NCBI GenBank assembly: GCA_963693315.1
Contig: OY856186.1
Location: 386,306,865-386,370,864, forward strand
Length of the DNA stretch: 64,000 nucleotides
Direction of reading: 5' to 3'
Source: Diogma glabrata
Lineage: Eukaryota; Arthropoda; Insecta; Diptera; Cylindrotomidae
In this document: positions 23,775 through 35,100 of the stretch, piece by piece
Layout of the letters: every line of letters starts with the position of its first letter
How positions within the stretch are numbered: the first letter of the stretch is position 1
Position numbers and translations under genes: made by a program
The notes under the pieces: model-generated
The model's database searches: none
Told to the model about the DNA's origin: nothing
Seen by the model: only the letters and a program-made list of their open reading frames with translations

Positions 23775-24330
23775 ACACTTTCGAATGATTTAAGAAATAG
23801 ATTTTAGAAAACATAATTCGGCAAACTGATTTATCGTCAAACCCGTTTGTTAATTTGAAAATAATATTTCTGAAGGTAGAAAAAGCCCGTTCCGATTCCA
23901 CACTTCTTGGAATGGTCAATAAATTATTATACATTCACTTCAAATGGGGTCCTCTATGTATGACGGCTTTGCTTACATATTTTCATTTCTCTACCAATTG
24001 CGGTGACCAGTTTAATATTTAATGTTGTTGCATTCTGTTTAAAAAGATTTTTTTTGTAGGTATTAAGCGTGAATTAAACTGTGTTACAGTTCATCTTCCA
24101 AATTGCTTTTTTCTACTAAATCGACTGAAACCTTAGTTACATTTTCGTTCTAATCTGTGCTCGATGATATAACAGTGTCAGTAGTTTGATCACCCGTTTC
24201 ACATCCCACGTCTGCTGATGTAACGTTAAATAATCTTCAATAAAAACTTTTATGGTGCTTCGACTTTGAACAGTAAATATGTTCGATGCATCATCAACAA
24301 ACGCAGAGTTTTCATTGTGCAAATAATTAA
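23775..24330 (-). pseudogene. hAT transposase remnant with dimerisation domain
   Basis: Minus-strand reading at about 23965-23790 has LTIPRSVESERAFSTFRNII then SVCRIMFSKIYFLN. The 'SVESERAFS' signature is diagnostic of the hAT C-terminal dimerisation region (Dimer_Tnp_hAT). Upstream to about 24330 only broken frames remain, and no intact DDE core or BED finger was seen. The palindromic repeat element begins right after the coding end. Confidence 0.8.
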
Positions 24331-24439
24331 TTTGTCATTTCACTCAAAATTTTTTGGTTCTCCTTGCCTTTATGTTAGTTATTGCGACATTCATCAACTC
24401 GCAAACTAATAGGCTGCTTTGATTTTCTAGCTCACTACA

Positions 24440-24612
24440 ACCTGAAGAGCTACAAAGGCATTAGCCAATATTTCATGATAGAGTAGAACAAGATTGAAGG
24501 TGCTACCGTTAACTGAATAGAGTTTATCCGCTAGCATCCCTAAGATATAAACCTTAACAAGTATTTTCTTATTGCTATTGCCAGTGGTATATAATGTCAT
24601 TGCATATGACCA
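24440..24612 (-). mobile_element. LINE 5' UTR fragment
   Basis: Matches the LINE leader at about 11330-11700 in scattered blocks, such as CCAATATTTCATGATA and CATTGCCAGTGGTAT-like words. It is diverged and has no coding part. Confidence 0.6.
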
Positions 24613-24774
24613 AAAATAAAAAAATTACAAATCAACAAAACAGGATAACAGGATTCCGTGTTTTCGTTGATTAATCCCGTAATTCCGGGATTTTCTTTCA
24701 TTAATACCGGGATTGTGGGATCATAAAAATGGGTCGGGATCCCGGGATTCGGAATCCCGGGATTGCAATCCCTA

Positions 24775-24910
24775 ATGTTGACCCTATAGACAAGTAAAAT
24801 AATTAATTTTCTGAGTTCTTTTGGTTTTTCAATATGAACTAATTTCGCTTAACAATTTTGCTTTTAGATCCTCGAGGGTAGTAATATCATAATGATCTTT
24901 CTTAGCAGCA
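24775..24910 (-). repeat. Copia 5' LTR, 5' part (split by hAT)
   Basis: Continues the LTR cut at 16099. It begins on the minus strand with TGCTGCTAAG at 24910, as in the 3' LTR. Confidence 0.75.
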
Positions 24911-24945
24911 CCATTCAATTTTCTAATTTAGTCTTAACAAATTTT

Positions 24946-25173
24946 CTAATTTAGTCTAGTGTATTTGATGTGATCTACTATGTGATTTGATATGTGTGTT
25001 TTAAATTCGTTCAGATAATTGCATCTAGTTGGTTGCTTGGTTATTTTCATGTCAACATCACCATGTTTAGTAGGTTTTTCTTGTAGTGTAATGTTGTTTC
25101 TCAATATCTCAATTCTCAATATAAATCGATCTTTTATTAACGCGTTTTCTTCAGTTTCCAATTCAAATTGCAC
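24946..25173 (-). pseudogene. possible Gypsy gag scrap
   Basis: Minus-strand reading FELETEENALIKDRFILRI resembles the capsid region of Mag-type Gypsy gag (compare FKERLEENIIDKFVIGV at about 19500). It is on the same strand as the Gypsy RT relic at 6261-6870, on the other side of the Copia, so both may belong to one element. Weak. Confidence 0.35.
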
Positions 25174-25189
25174 TCAAACATTGCACATC

Positions 25190-27119
25190 TCTTAACATTG
25201 AAAGAAAGAGGTCAATTTCCTGTTAATAATTTGTTTCTGTAGAATTCCACAATTTTAAATATCTAAAATGCATTATCTGTTAATTTCTTTGCTATCACTT
25301 TAATATTTATTAATTTGTCAGTTGACTACCTCTAGTTCAACTGCGCCATCATTCATTGTTAACTGGATTGCTATTGTTAATTGCATTAAACAAAAATATA
25401 TTTTAATTCAAATGTAGCACTTTTTTTACTCATCAACATTACAATGTGCTGTATGTAACGGTTCCCATGAAAGAAGATTTTAAACGTATTATGTCTTTAG
25501 CTATACTCAGATTTTACAATCTTATTTTATTCGAGCACTCATTTCACTCCTCAAAATAGTATTCATAAATTAAAATGTTTATAATTTAAATATCGTTCTT
25601 CCTCAAAGAGCGATATTTTTAGTTTTTTGATTTCACTCCTTTAGAGTTTTTATTTTATTTCGTTTCTTTCATTCATTTGCAAAAGAAGAAAATTAGTACC
25701 TTTTCGTTTTTATATATTTTTATAAAAATACATGCAAAATTGAATAAAACATTCACAAAATATATTTACTTTTTACGTTTTACTTTTTACTTCTTACTTT
25801 GTACTTCTTACAATTATAAAAAAAAAATTAAATGTATTTGAAAGAAAATATTTATTTCAATATAGGAGTAAGAACGATATTTTATTATTTTAATTTCTGT
25901 ATGTGGGAGTGATATATTTATTTTATGTTACTCGCTGTGAGTCGCTCTGAAAGAACGGAGTAAAGGTGTGATATATGGAGCGTTTTAAACTCTAAATACT
26001 GCATCAATTTTCTATATTCAAATAATTCATTTAAATGAAGTTGACGTTTAGTTGACATTTAAATTGACATAATTTAACAATTTTAAGATTAAATTAATTT
26101 AAATTTTTGCTTTTGAAATATACATTTAATACTTTGTAAATTTTTTTATTACATAAATAAGTAATTCATTTTTCATCGAAATAAAAAATATGTAAATAAT
26201 TAAAATTAACATAATTTTTGTATTTGACTGATAGATTTTTGAAAATAATTTTATAAATATGTACATTTGATATAAAATACGTAAAAATAAATTTAAAAAA
26301 TTTATTGAAACAGTTTCCATTTAAAAATATGGCTTATGCAATAGAAAGCAAATAACAAAAACACAAATTAATAACATACATATTCATACATTTTAAAATC
26401 TTTATCATCATCTCTAATTCAATTTTGAATTTTGAAAAATTAACCATAAACATAAACCGTATAGTAAAATTAAACTTCAATTTACACAATAAATTAAAAT
26501 AAAAAAATTGTCTGTATGAATATAATGCTAAAAGCTTTAAAAGCGTTTTTAAAACTCATAAAATAATGTTAATGTGTCCAATTTTAATGAAACAAATGAA
26601 ATAAAATGGAATTCCTTAAAAATTGAAAACAAAATCGTTTTAAAAACAGGACATTTGACAAAATAATGGATAAAATTTCTTACACAAATCAGTTGACGTG
26701 AAATAAAACATTAGTGCACTTTGCCTCAAATTCGACTTTGCCTCAAGTTTGTTTAGTTTTTATAATTTCACATTGCACGTGATTATATCTTATACGAAAG
26801 GAATAAATATTAAACGTATGCAAAATGTTTTGAAATTTTGCACCCGAAAACGGGTTACACCGTCTCTGATATTTTGTGTTATAAAGGGTGAAACTTGAAA
26901 AATATAAAAAATTAATATAAAAGTGTAAAAAGTTGTTCTAAAAACCTCAAGTTGTTGCCTTATCATTATCGATACAATGAAGCTTTTTAACCATTCAAAC
27001 GTGAGATAGAAAATTTTTATCGGGATGCTCCATAATTGAAATTGGGATAAGGTGCGATAATGCTCGCTCACTCCACTAAAAGTTGCACATAAAATCGGCT
27101 GACAATGAAAAAGAAGTAC
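25190..27119. other. AT-rich intergenic sequence
   Basis: About 1.9 kb of very AT-rich sequence with only short low-complexity frames. No gene or repeat recognised. Confidence 0.45.
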
Positions 27120-27347
27120 TTAAATTGGAGTATCAAACAACGTGGGAACGATGTTTTTTGGGAACAGATTGAATAATAAACAGTCATGACGAAACTTGCC
27201 ATCGAATTGTAAATTGTAATGCTCGAATTTAAATTTATCGTGTGACCTTGTGACATCCTCAGCATGGAATTTTACATCTATGTAGGCAAACGGATGATGG
27301 AATAGAAGAAATAACAAAAAGATTAGATTGAAAAGATAAATGAACAA
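27120..27347 (-). CDS. small ORF with a hydrophobic N-terminus (doubtful)
   Basis: A 75-codon minus-strand frame. The first 20 or so residues are strongly hydrophobic (LFNLIFLLFLLF), like a signal peptide, followed by a polar 50-residue tail with one cysteine. It lies just downstream of DNAI1 on the same strand. No family was recognised. The sequence is AT-rich and other frames are also open, so chance is quite possible. Confidence 0.2.
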   Translation of the reverse strand: MFIYLFNLIFLLFLLFHHPFAYIDVKFHAEDVTRSHDKFKFEHYNLQFDGKFRHDCLLFNLFPKNIVPTLFDTPI

Positions 27348-27412
27348 CCACTACGCAGCTTCTTTAAACAAATTAAAACCTTAAAGAACGTTTATCACAT
27401 TGTATAGACGAT

Positions 27413-27418
27413 TTTATT
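27413..27418 (-). terminator. DNAI1: DNAI1 polyadenylation signal
   Basis: AATAAA on the minus strand about 57 bases after the stop codon (27475-27477). Confidence 0.55.
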
Positions 27419-27474
27419 TTTAAAAAAATTTATATTCAAACCAAAATATATTTAAAAAAAATATTTTTGCCACA

Positions 27475-29180
27475 CTACGATGCCACAGTTGTTGTTGTGT
27501 CCTTTATAGTGTCACCTTCTGGTAGCTCTCTAACCAGTGACAAAAGCTTTTCAAGTTTCATACACTGCAATGTATGTTGATCAAGCCATTGTTGTTTCTT
27601 TGGTGGTTTTACTTTAAGCCGTAAATTCGGCGATAACTTAAGTGAAATTGTCGTTCCTCTAAAACACAAAACACAAGAATTTTAAAAGATAAAATTAATA
27701 AAATTAAGATTAATTTAACTTATTATCACCAACAATAATAAACGGTAATTTTGAGTTGAAAGATAATCTTGTAAGTCTATTTCCCTTTTTTGATACAACT
27801 GCTTGAATACAAACTGCTTTATATTTGTTTACATTCAAATCGAAAACAAAAACTTTTCCTTCGGTAGTAACAGCAGCAAATACAGTACTTGAATACGGTG
27901 CCCATTTCACATCTCCCACCCCTGCACCCAAATCGAATATAAACAATGGTTCACTTCGCATATCTTCCCATATTTTTACACGCCAATCGCCGCTACATGA
28001 TGCAAAAATGTTTGAATTGAAGTTGTTGAAATTTAAACGATAAACCGATAAATAATGAGCACGATATGTCATTAAATATTTTGAGCTATAAGCTGTACTA
28101 CATTTTAATATTAACCCTTCTTCAGTTCCAATAAGAAAAATTTCCGGATTTTTTGGGTGAAATTCCATACAAGTGCCGCAACAACGTAATTTTATATCAG
28201 TGCCATCTGGCCCACCCACCAATCCCTTTTCTAAATACAATGTTATTATTGTTGTGATTGCTAATTTATTTTGCATTAGCACCCAATTAAAAACTCGTCC
28301 ATCTCCAGATACAGAGTAAAAGTTTATCTCACCATCGGTCATATCGGGACCCCAACGAATCTCCCATACGCATTCTGAATGTTTTCCATTTACGCCACGA
28401 GAAATGTAAACCGGTTCTTTTGTTCCAATTTGTAGATTATAGACACATACATTTCCATCATATAAACCAACTGCTAACAGATATGGATATTTTGGATGAA
28501 TATCACAGCACATAGCACCACTTTCCGTTGTAACTAAAACAAATGGTAATTTAATTATTAAATTGATCAAATTTGTAATGTTTTTCAATTACTTCTGTAA
28601 TCTGGAAACGATGGATTTTTTATGGTGAACAAACATACACATCCTTCGCTGCCTTGTTTCATAAAATCAACTAAATTGGGTAAATGGTAAATATATAACT
28701 GCAAACATTCAATAGTAACAGAATTAATATTTTGCATTAGATGAAATACTTACGAGAGCCAAAACACACTGCAAACAAATCATAGTATAATGTATTAAAA
28801 CACAAATCTGTAACATTCATTTTCTTGGTTTTCTCATATGAAAACTTCCACAATGGCAAAAGAGTACCTTCTTCATCACGAAACTCATCGGATGGATCCT
28901 CCCAATAACGATAGTCTTGTGCAATGTCATCATAGATATTTTGATTGATCATTCTTTCTAGAATTTGCCAACATTGAAGATATTTTTTATTTAACTCCTC
29001 AGCCGCCTTATTTTTATCTTCTTTTTTCATTCCTTTATCTTTTTTATTTGTTTTCTTATCCTTTTCTTTTTCCTTTTGTTGTTCTTCGTAATCCTTTGTG
29101 TATGAGTCATAAATAATCCATTGTAAAGCATCAGCACCGTATGTAGAACGAGGTGGTGGTATAGTTTGTGTTTCTACATT
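27475..29180 (-). CDS. DNAI1: DNAI1 exons 6-9 (WD-repeat propeller)
   Basis: Four exons with 83, 59 and 61-base introns. Exon 29180-28754 holds the linker and propeller entry, with a lysine/glutamate-rich run at its start. 28670-28593 joins as GSLDFMKQG. 28533-27720 carries most WD repeats. 27658-27475 joins as GDNKGTTISLKLSPNLR and ends at TAG. Confidence 0.93.
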
Positions 29181-32100
29181 CTAAGATAAAATAGTTATAT
29201 AACTTGTAAAGTATCTGATAAAAATTGGGAAATAATATTGGAGATAGAATATAAAAATGAAGTTTTCTTTATCCCTCGTACAAGATCAATGGCCCAATGT
29301 AAGAAAAGCCACTTAAATAACAACAACTTACAATATTTTTTTGAATTAATACGATTTATAAGAGAGCCGGGTAGTCGCACTTGCTTTTTATGTACGTAGT
29401 TCAAACTTTTACAAAATTTTAAAATATTAAATGTTGCAAACAAAATAATAATTTAAACAAAATAAAAATCTAAATATATCTAATTTTTATATAAATAACT
29501 TCTACTGTCCTCAACGTTCCTATATGACTATTACATTTTACAAAATTAAGTCATATACTAGGGCAATCCCGCTGCTTTGGGGACTCTATCCTCTCTTATC
29601 ACCTAGAACCTCCACGATAATACTCGCTTTTTAATTATAATAATAATTTTACGTTTCTCTAAACATTGTCAAGCGACAAAAATCCTTAATGTATCAATAT
29701 CTAAAAAACTTTTTTTTACTACTTGCATGAGAAATTTCAATTATTTACTCAAAAACCCAAGACAAAAGTTATTTTTCTCAGCTAAGGTTACTAATAATTA
29801 TTCCCCACACCTAATAATAAGTATTTTAGCACCTTAGTAAATAATGAAAATATAATTTTTGTTCGTTTGTTAACTGAGTTCATCTTTGAGTTTTTTTAGT
29901 TTCTTCCTAAAATAATAATAATACATTAAAAAATAATATTTTGATTTTATTTTAATAATAATAAATAATGAATGAATGCAAAAATTTCTTTGCAACTATA
30001 GTTTAGTTTATTTGAAATTTTAATTCGTGTTAAACGGAATTCTGTTGAAATTTAGTTTAGTTGTGAGTTGTAGACTAAAAAAATTCTAAATTTGGCTCAA
30101 CAATATTGAACAGATTTTCAATTCAATTCAATTCATGTCAAAAATAAATAAAAGCTATATTTTTTAATGCAAAGCATATGTGACTTTATATAGTTTTAGG
30201 AAAATTCATTGAAAATAAATTTCTAACTAAGCAGCCCTGAATAATAAATATCCAATACGCAATCCAATGATATGATACACAATGTTTCACCAAATCAAAA
30301 TTTTTATTTATTCACCATTTGCTTATTAATTGACATTTTATTTTGTGAATAATTAAGAGTTTTAGTGCATTTTTTATATCAAGTAGTAAAAAAAAATAGT
30401 ATATAAACCTCGGTGAAGAAAATTTTCTCCATTTTGGTGCTTAATTCGCTCGAAACTTCGTTTCTCGCGAATTAATATCCACCTCAATGTAGAAAATTTA
30501 CTTTATCACCTCGGTATATAATGTACTATTTAAAGTTTAGTTTGAAGCTTTAACAACAAATATTGATAACTTAGTAGCTTTCATAGTTATGCTGAAATTC
30601 GGATTCATGAAAAGTCACTACAAATGGTAATGATTGACACATTCCGATATTATATTTGTAGATGAGTTTTGTATTTATTTGGTGCAACAGTTACCTGTCC
30701 CTCCATCTCCCATTTTTTTTTCGATTTAAAATTAAAAATAAACAAAATTTATTTTAATTTTTAAAACAAGTTTTATTTTAACACAACCAGTTTCGATATT
30801 CAAAATGTCATCTTCAGATATGCATTGCAACATTACAAAAAAATAAATAAACCAATGATAATTAGTAATCGTGAATAATAAAAATGTAAATAATGTAATT
30901 AGTGGGCGTTAACGTTTAGGAAAAATATTTGGAACAGATGTTAAATAAAGAGGATGTAATTACCGCATCATTCGTGTTCATTAAATTTTTTATTTTGTAC
31001 ATAAAGTGATTCATATATGTTTAATTTCCATTTTTGAATAACCGGTTTTATTATTTTCGAATTTGCTTCATCTATTTTATGTTCTAGTTGTTTCTCCAAC
31101 GAAGAAAGGACGGCATAGTTTCAGTATAGAGGACCGACCACATTCATGAAAAATGAAAATTTTAACAATCGGAAGTAGCTAGAAAATTAAATTGCTCAAG
31201 AATGGCTATACCGATTTCAACAAACTTTTTCTGTTTGATCGGTGATAGGTCAATAGAAAACATTTTTGTTAATTAATTTTAAAATTCAAATACTAAAAAA
31301 ACTTTTTTAAAAATGGCGTCAAGATCAATTGAATTTTAACTATCAAAAAATTTTAACTACAATTAAATCTCAATTTTTTTTTAAAAAAAGTTCTATCCTT
31401 ACTTTAAATTTTAAAATATATCAAATTTACAAAGATGCATTTCTTGAGATATTTAATTTAAAAATTTTTAGTCCGATTAAAATTCTAATTTTTCATAATG
31501 TTTTTCGAACAATTATTAATAAAAAATTTTGAGCACTGAGCTCGAAAAAATGATGAAAAATTGGAATTTTAGTCAGACTAAAAATCTTTAAAATTAAATA
31601 TCTCAAGAACACAAAAAATAGCTTCTTTGGAAATTTGACATATTTTAGAGTATTTATTATAGCTATTTAGAGCTATTTAAAAAAAATATTGCGACGGTGA
31701 TGCATAGGCTGACTTCATCACAGCTCTGGAAACATAGTGTTCTGGATATATAATGGGCTAATATCCATCAAATACTTTAATAAAAAGCTAACCAATGTTG
31801 TAGATTTCGCGCAGTTGTAATTATAAAAATATTAAAGAGAGCAGTAGTATCCCAACAAACACAAATTCTGTTGTACAAGAAAAAGTAAAAAAAAAATTTT
31901 ACCGGAAGTGACAAACCGGCAGTTGGGATGCAGAACTGTTGTGAACCGTACTAAATGCTTATGTACCAAGATTCATCCAATTCGATTATCAGGTACAGAT
32001 GTTTGTTATTGAGCTTTCAAAAAAAACAGGTGTATGGGACACCCCCACCACTTTGTTCACTATCGCTCAAAAGCTAATCAGTTCCTTGCCATACATATTT

Positions 32101-35100
32101 GCATCTTTTTCCAAAGTGTCATCAAAATTCATTAACGAACGAATGCTGTATGCTCCCAACAAAAATTGAAAAAATGGTGACACATTAAACAGGTGTTCGG
32201 GAGACCCCCCACCATTTATCCCAATATTGTCCAAAAACTAATCAGTTTTTGTTATTTAAGTCTCCATCTTTTTTCAAAGTGTCATTAAAATAAATTAATG
32301 AATGAAGTCTGTATGCACCCAACAAACTTTAAAAACAAAGTGTGAAAAGCTAGCATTTGTATGGTAGACCCCCCGCCACTTTGATCAATGTGTCCCAAAA
32401 GATGCGAATTATCTTCTCACACTAATTGGACTAATTCTCACCTTTTTCATAAGTTTCATCATAGCCACTTCATTATTGTAGCCTGTAGTGTGCATAAAGA
32501 CACTGAAAAAACTTCAAAAATTTTTTTTACCGGAAGTGAAAAACCGGAAGTTGGGATGCAGAACTGTTGTGAACCGTACTAAATGCTTATGTACCAAGTT
32601 TCGTCCAATTTGATTATCAGATACAGTTGGTATTGAGCTTTCAAAAAAACAGGTGCTCGGGGGACACCACTTTGTTCACTATCGCTCAAAAACCAATCAG
32701 TTCCTTGCCATACATGTTTGCATCTTTTTCCAAAGTTTCATCAAAATTCATTCACGAATGAATGTTTTATGCTCCCAACAAACATAAAACTTTGTGGAAA
32801 AAACCACCTGTTGTATGGTGGACCCCCCAACCCTTTATCCAATCTACTCCAAAAGCTGATAAAATCTTTTTGATGTTACTTCAAAGCTTTTACCAACGTT
32901 TCATGACAATCGATCGGTAATTGTAGGCTACAGTAGGGATAAACACCTGAAAAAAAAACTTTTTAACCGGAAGTGACAAACCGGAAGTTGGTATGCAGAA
33001 GTATTGGAAACAGTACTATACAAACTTAAAGGTGTTCGGGAGACCCTCCGCCATGTTGTCCAAACTTGAAATTAATCCAGAGCTACCATTTTCAAGTGAA
33101 CCTGTATCATTTGCCACAGTTTCATCAAGATCCTATGCAGAAAGGTCACCCACCTACACACCCAGCCACCCACCCACCCACTCACAGACGTACACCAAAA
33201 TTTTTAAGAGGATGGTCCAAAACAAAAGAAAAACCAAATTTGGGGTATGCAAGATTTTTTTTTCTCTCGATAGATTGCATTACTTCACATAATTTAAAAT
33301 TGTGGTGAAGTAAAAAGTTAAAATGCAATTAATCTTCGACTCTAGCGCCATCTTTAAAAAGGTTTTTTGAAGTGAAACTTCTTTCGGCACGATATATGAC
33401 AAGTAATTCAAATCTTTTTTTGGATGGAAGTAACGTTTTCAAACGAAAATGACGTTCAGTAAAACAAATTACAATGAAACCATATATATTCATCTTTATC
33501 ACACTACACTCTGATTTTAACTCTTGAACACATACATTCACACGATAGCATCAAACAATTATAAAAAAATAAAATAAAGAAGAAATTCAAACAGCAATGA
33601 AATAAATATAATAAAGGCAAACTAATATTTTTTTGGCAAGTATACGATACAATTCGATTATGTGTCATTAATTTTTAGAATGAAATTTTCATAGTTTATC
33701 AGTATTTGTTAATGCTATGCTATTATGATTTTTTATTCAGTCTCGTGTTAAATATTATATGAGTTACAGGTGTCGATTTTAGTTACTTAATTATTGATTT
33801 TCGTTATTTTTTTGAAAAAACCGCATCAAATATTGTTGTTGAATTAAATGAACATGTATTCATCGTTAAATTTAATTTGTAATACTTTGTAATACATTAT
33901 GTAAATATTACTTTTATATTACTCATGCTGTAAATTATATTATCAATAAATATTACTTTAAAGTGCAATATGACATATTTATTTTCTATTTAATCTTTTT
34001 AGCGATACCTGCCACAGAAGGCCAAAGAAGTTTTACTTCAACAGCGTGTAAAGATTACGCACTTCATTTATATTTGAATTTTAAAACTAAATAAAAAAAT
34101 TAATTAATTTTTTTTCTAAAGACCAAATCACATATCAAACGAAAAAGTTTGTTGAAATCGGTATATGGCCATTCTCGAGAAATTTAATTTCAAAGTTACT
34201 TCGGATTGGCAAATTTTTCATGCATGTTGCAATGCCTCCTATGCACAAACTATGGCACTTTAAAAAATTCTAAAATAATTTTTAGTTTTTATTATGTTCA
34301 TACTACCTATATGCCAAGTTTCATGAAAATCGAAAATGGCCAAGCTTAAATTTCGACTTTTTTGTTACGCAAAAAATTTAAAAATATTATCTGCCCCTAT
34401 AAGAACCACTTATTATTTAACATCTGTTCAGAATAGCTAACATTTTTACATAAAAATTTTTTTTAAACGGTAACGCCCATTAGTAATACTTTTTACACTT
34501 TGTATTATTCACGCCCCTAATTTCCACGGTTTATATATATTTGTTTTAAAATAAGTTTAAGTATATATGAGCAATTTCACGAAGATTCAACAACGTTTTG
34601 AGTTGACCCCTTTTAATTTTGATTATTTTTTGTTTATAGATAGTCTTTGATAAATAAAAAATACAAGTTCTCTTAGAATTTTTTTTTTCGACCAGGGGTC
34701 TTCACAGGGTGCCCCTCAATTTTTTGTTATTTTGTGATGTGACTGCATTTTGACGAGCGATTGTAGAAAAACTACTGAATCGATTTTCATAAATGATATG
34801 TCGTTGAATAGGTATTAGAACAAAGTTTTTAAAAATGTACACTGTTAATTTTTTGAAATAATTTTTAACGGTGTAACATAAGAAAAAAACGGTGTAATTG
34901 AAAAAAGATGGCATAGCCTCTTTTTTTTTTTTTTTTTTAAACTAAATTGAAGCTTATTTTATATCTAACCACTTGTGAAAGTTGAGGACACGTGTTATTT
35001 TTTGTTTTAAAGATAAAATTCGTTGTGCATATGACTGTCGGGAATCAGTTTTTTTTGTTCTGAAGGAAAATTATACAAATGGCGTTATAAACTAAGAGAT

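Larger units (their letters stand above)
30850..34532. mobile_element. 3.7 kb inverted-repeat element with internal tandem array
   Basis: Ends are imperfect inverted copies: 30850 to about 31300 and about 34100-34532 share CGTGAATAAT, GGGCGTTA(A/C)CGTTT, GAACAGATGTTAAATAA and ATACCGATTTCAACAAACTT. Between them are a hairpin (31410-31655) and a tandem array (31890-33200). No transposase ORF was seen. Confidence 0.6.

Noticed and set aside
26126..27071. Small AT-rich open frames downstream of DNAI1
   Set aside because: Composition-driven, with no motifs or splice context.
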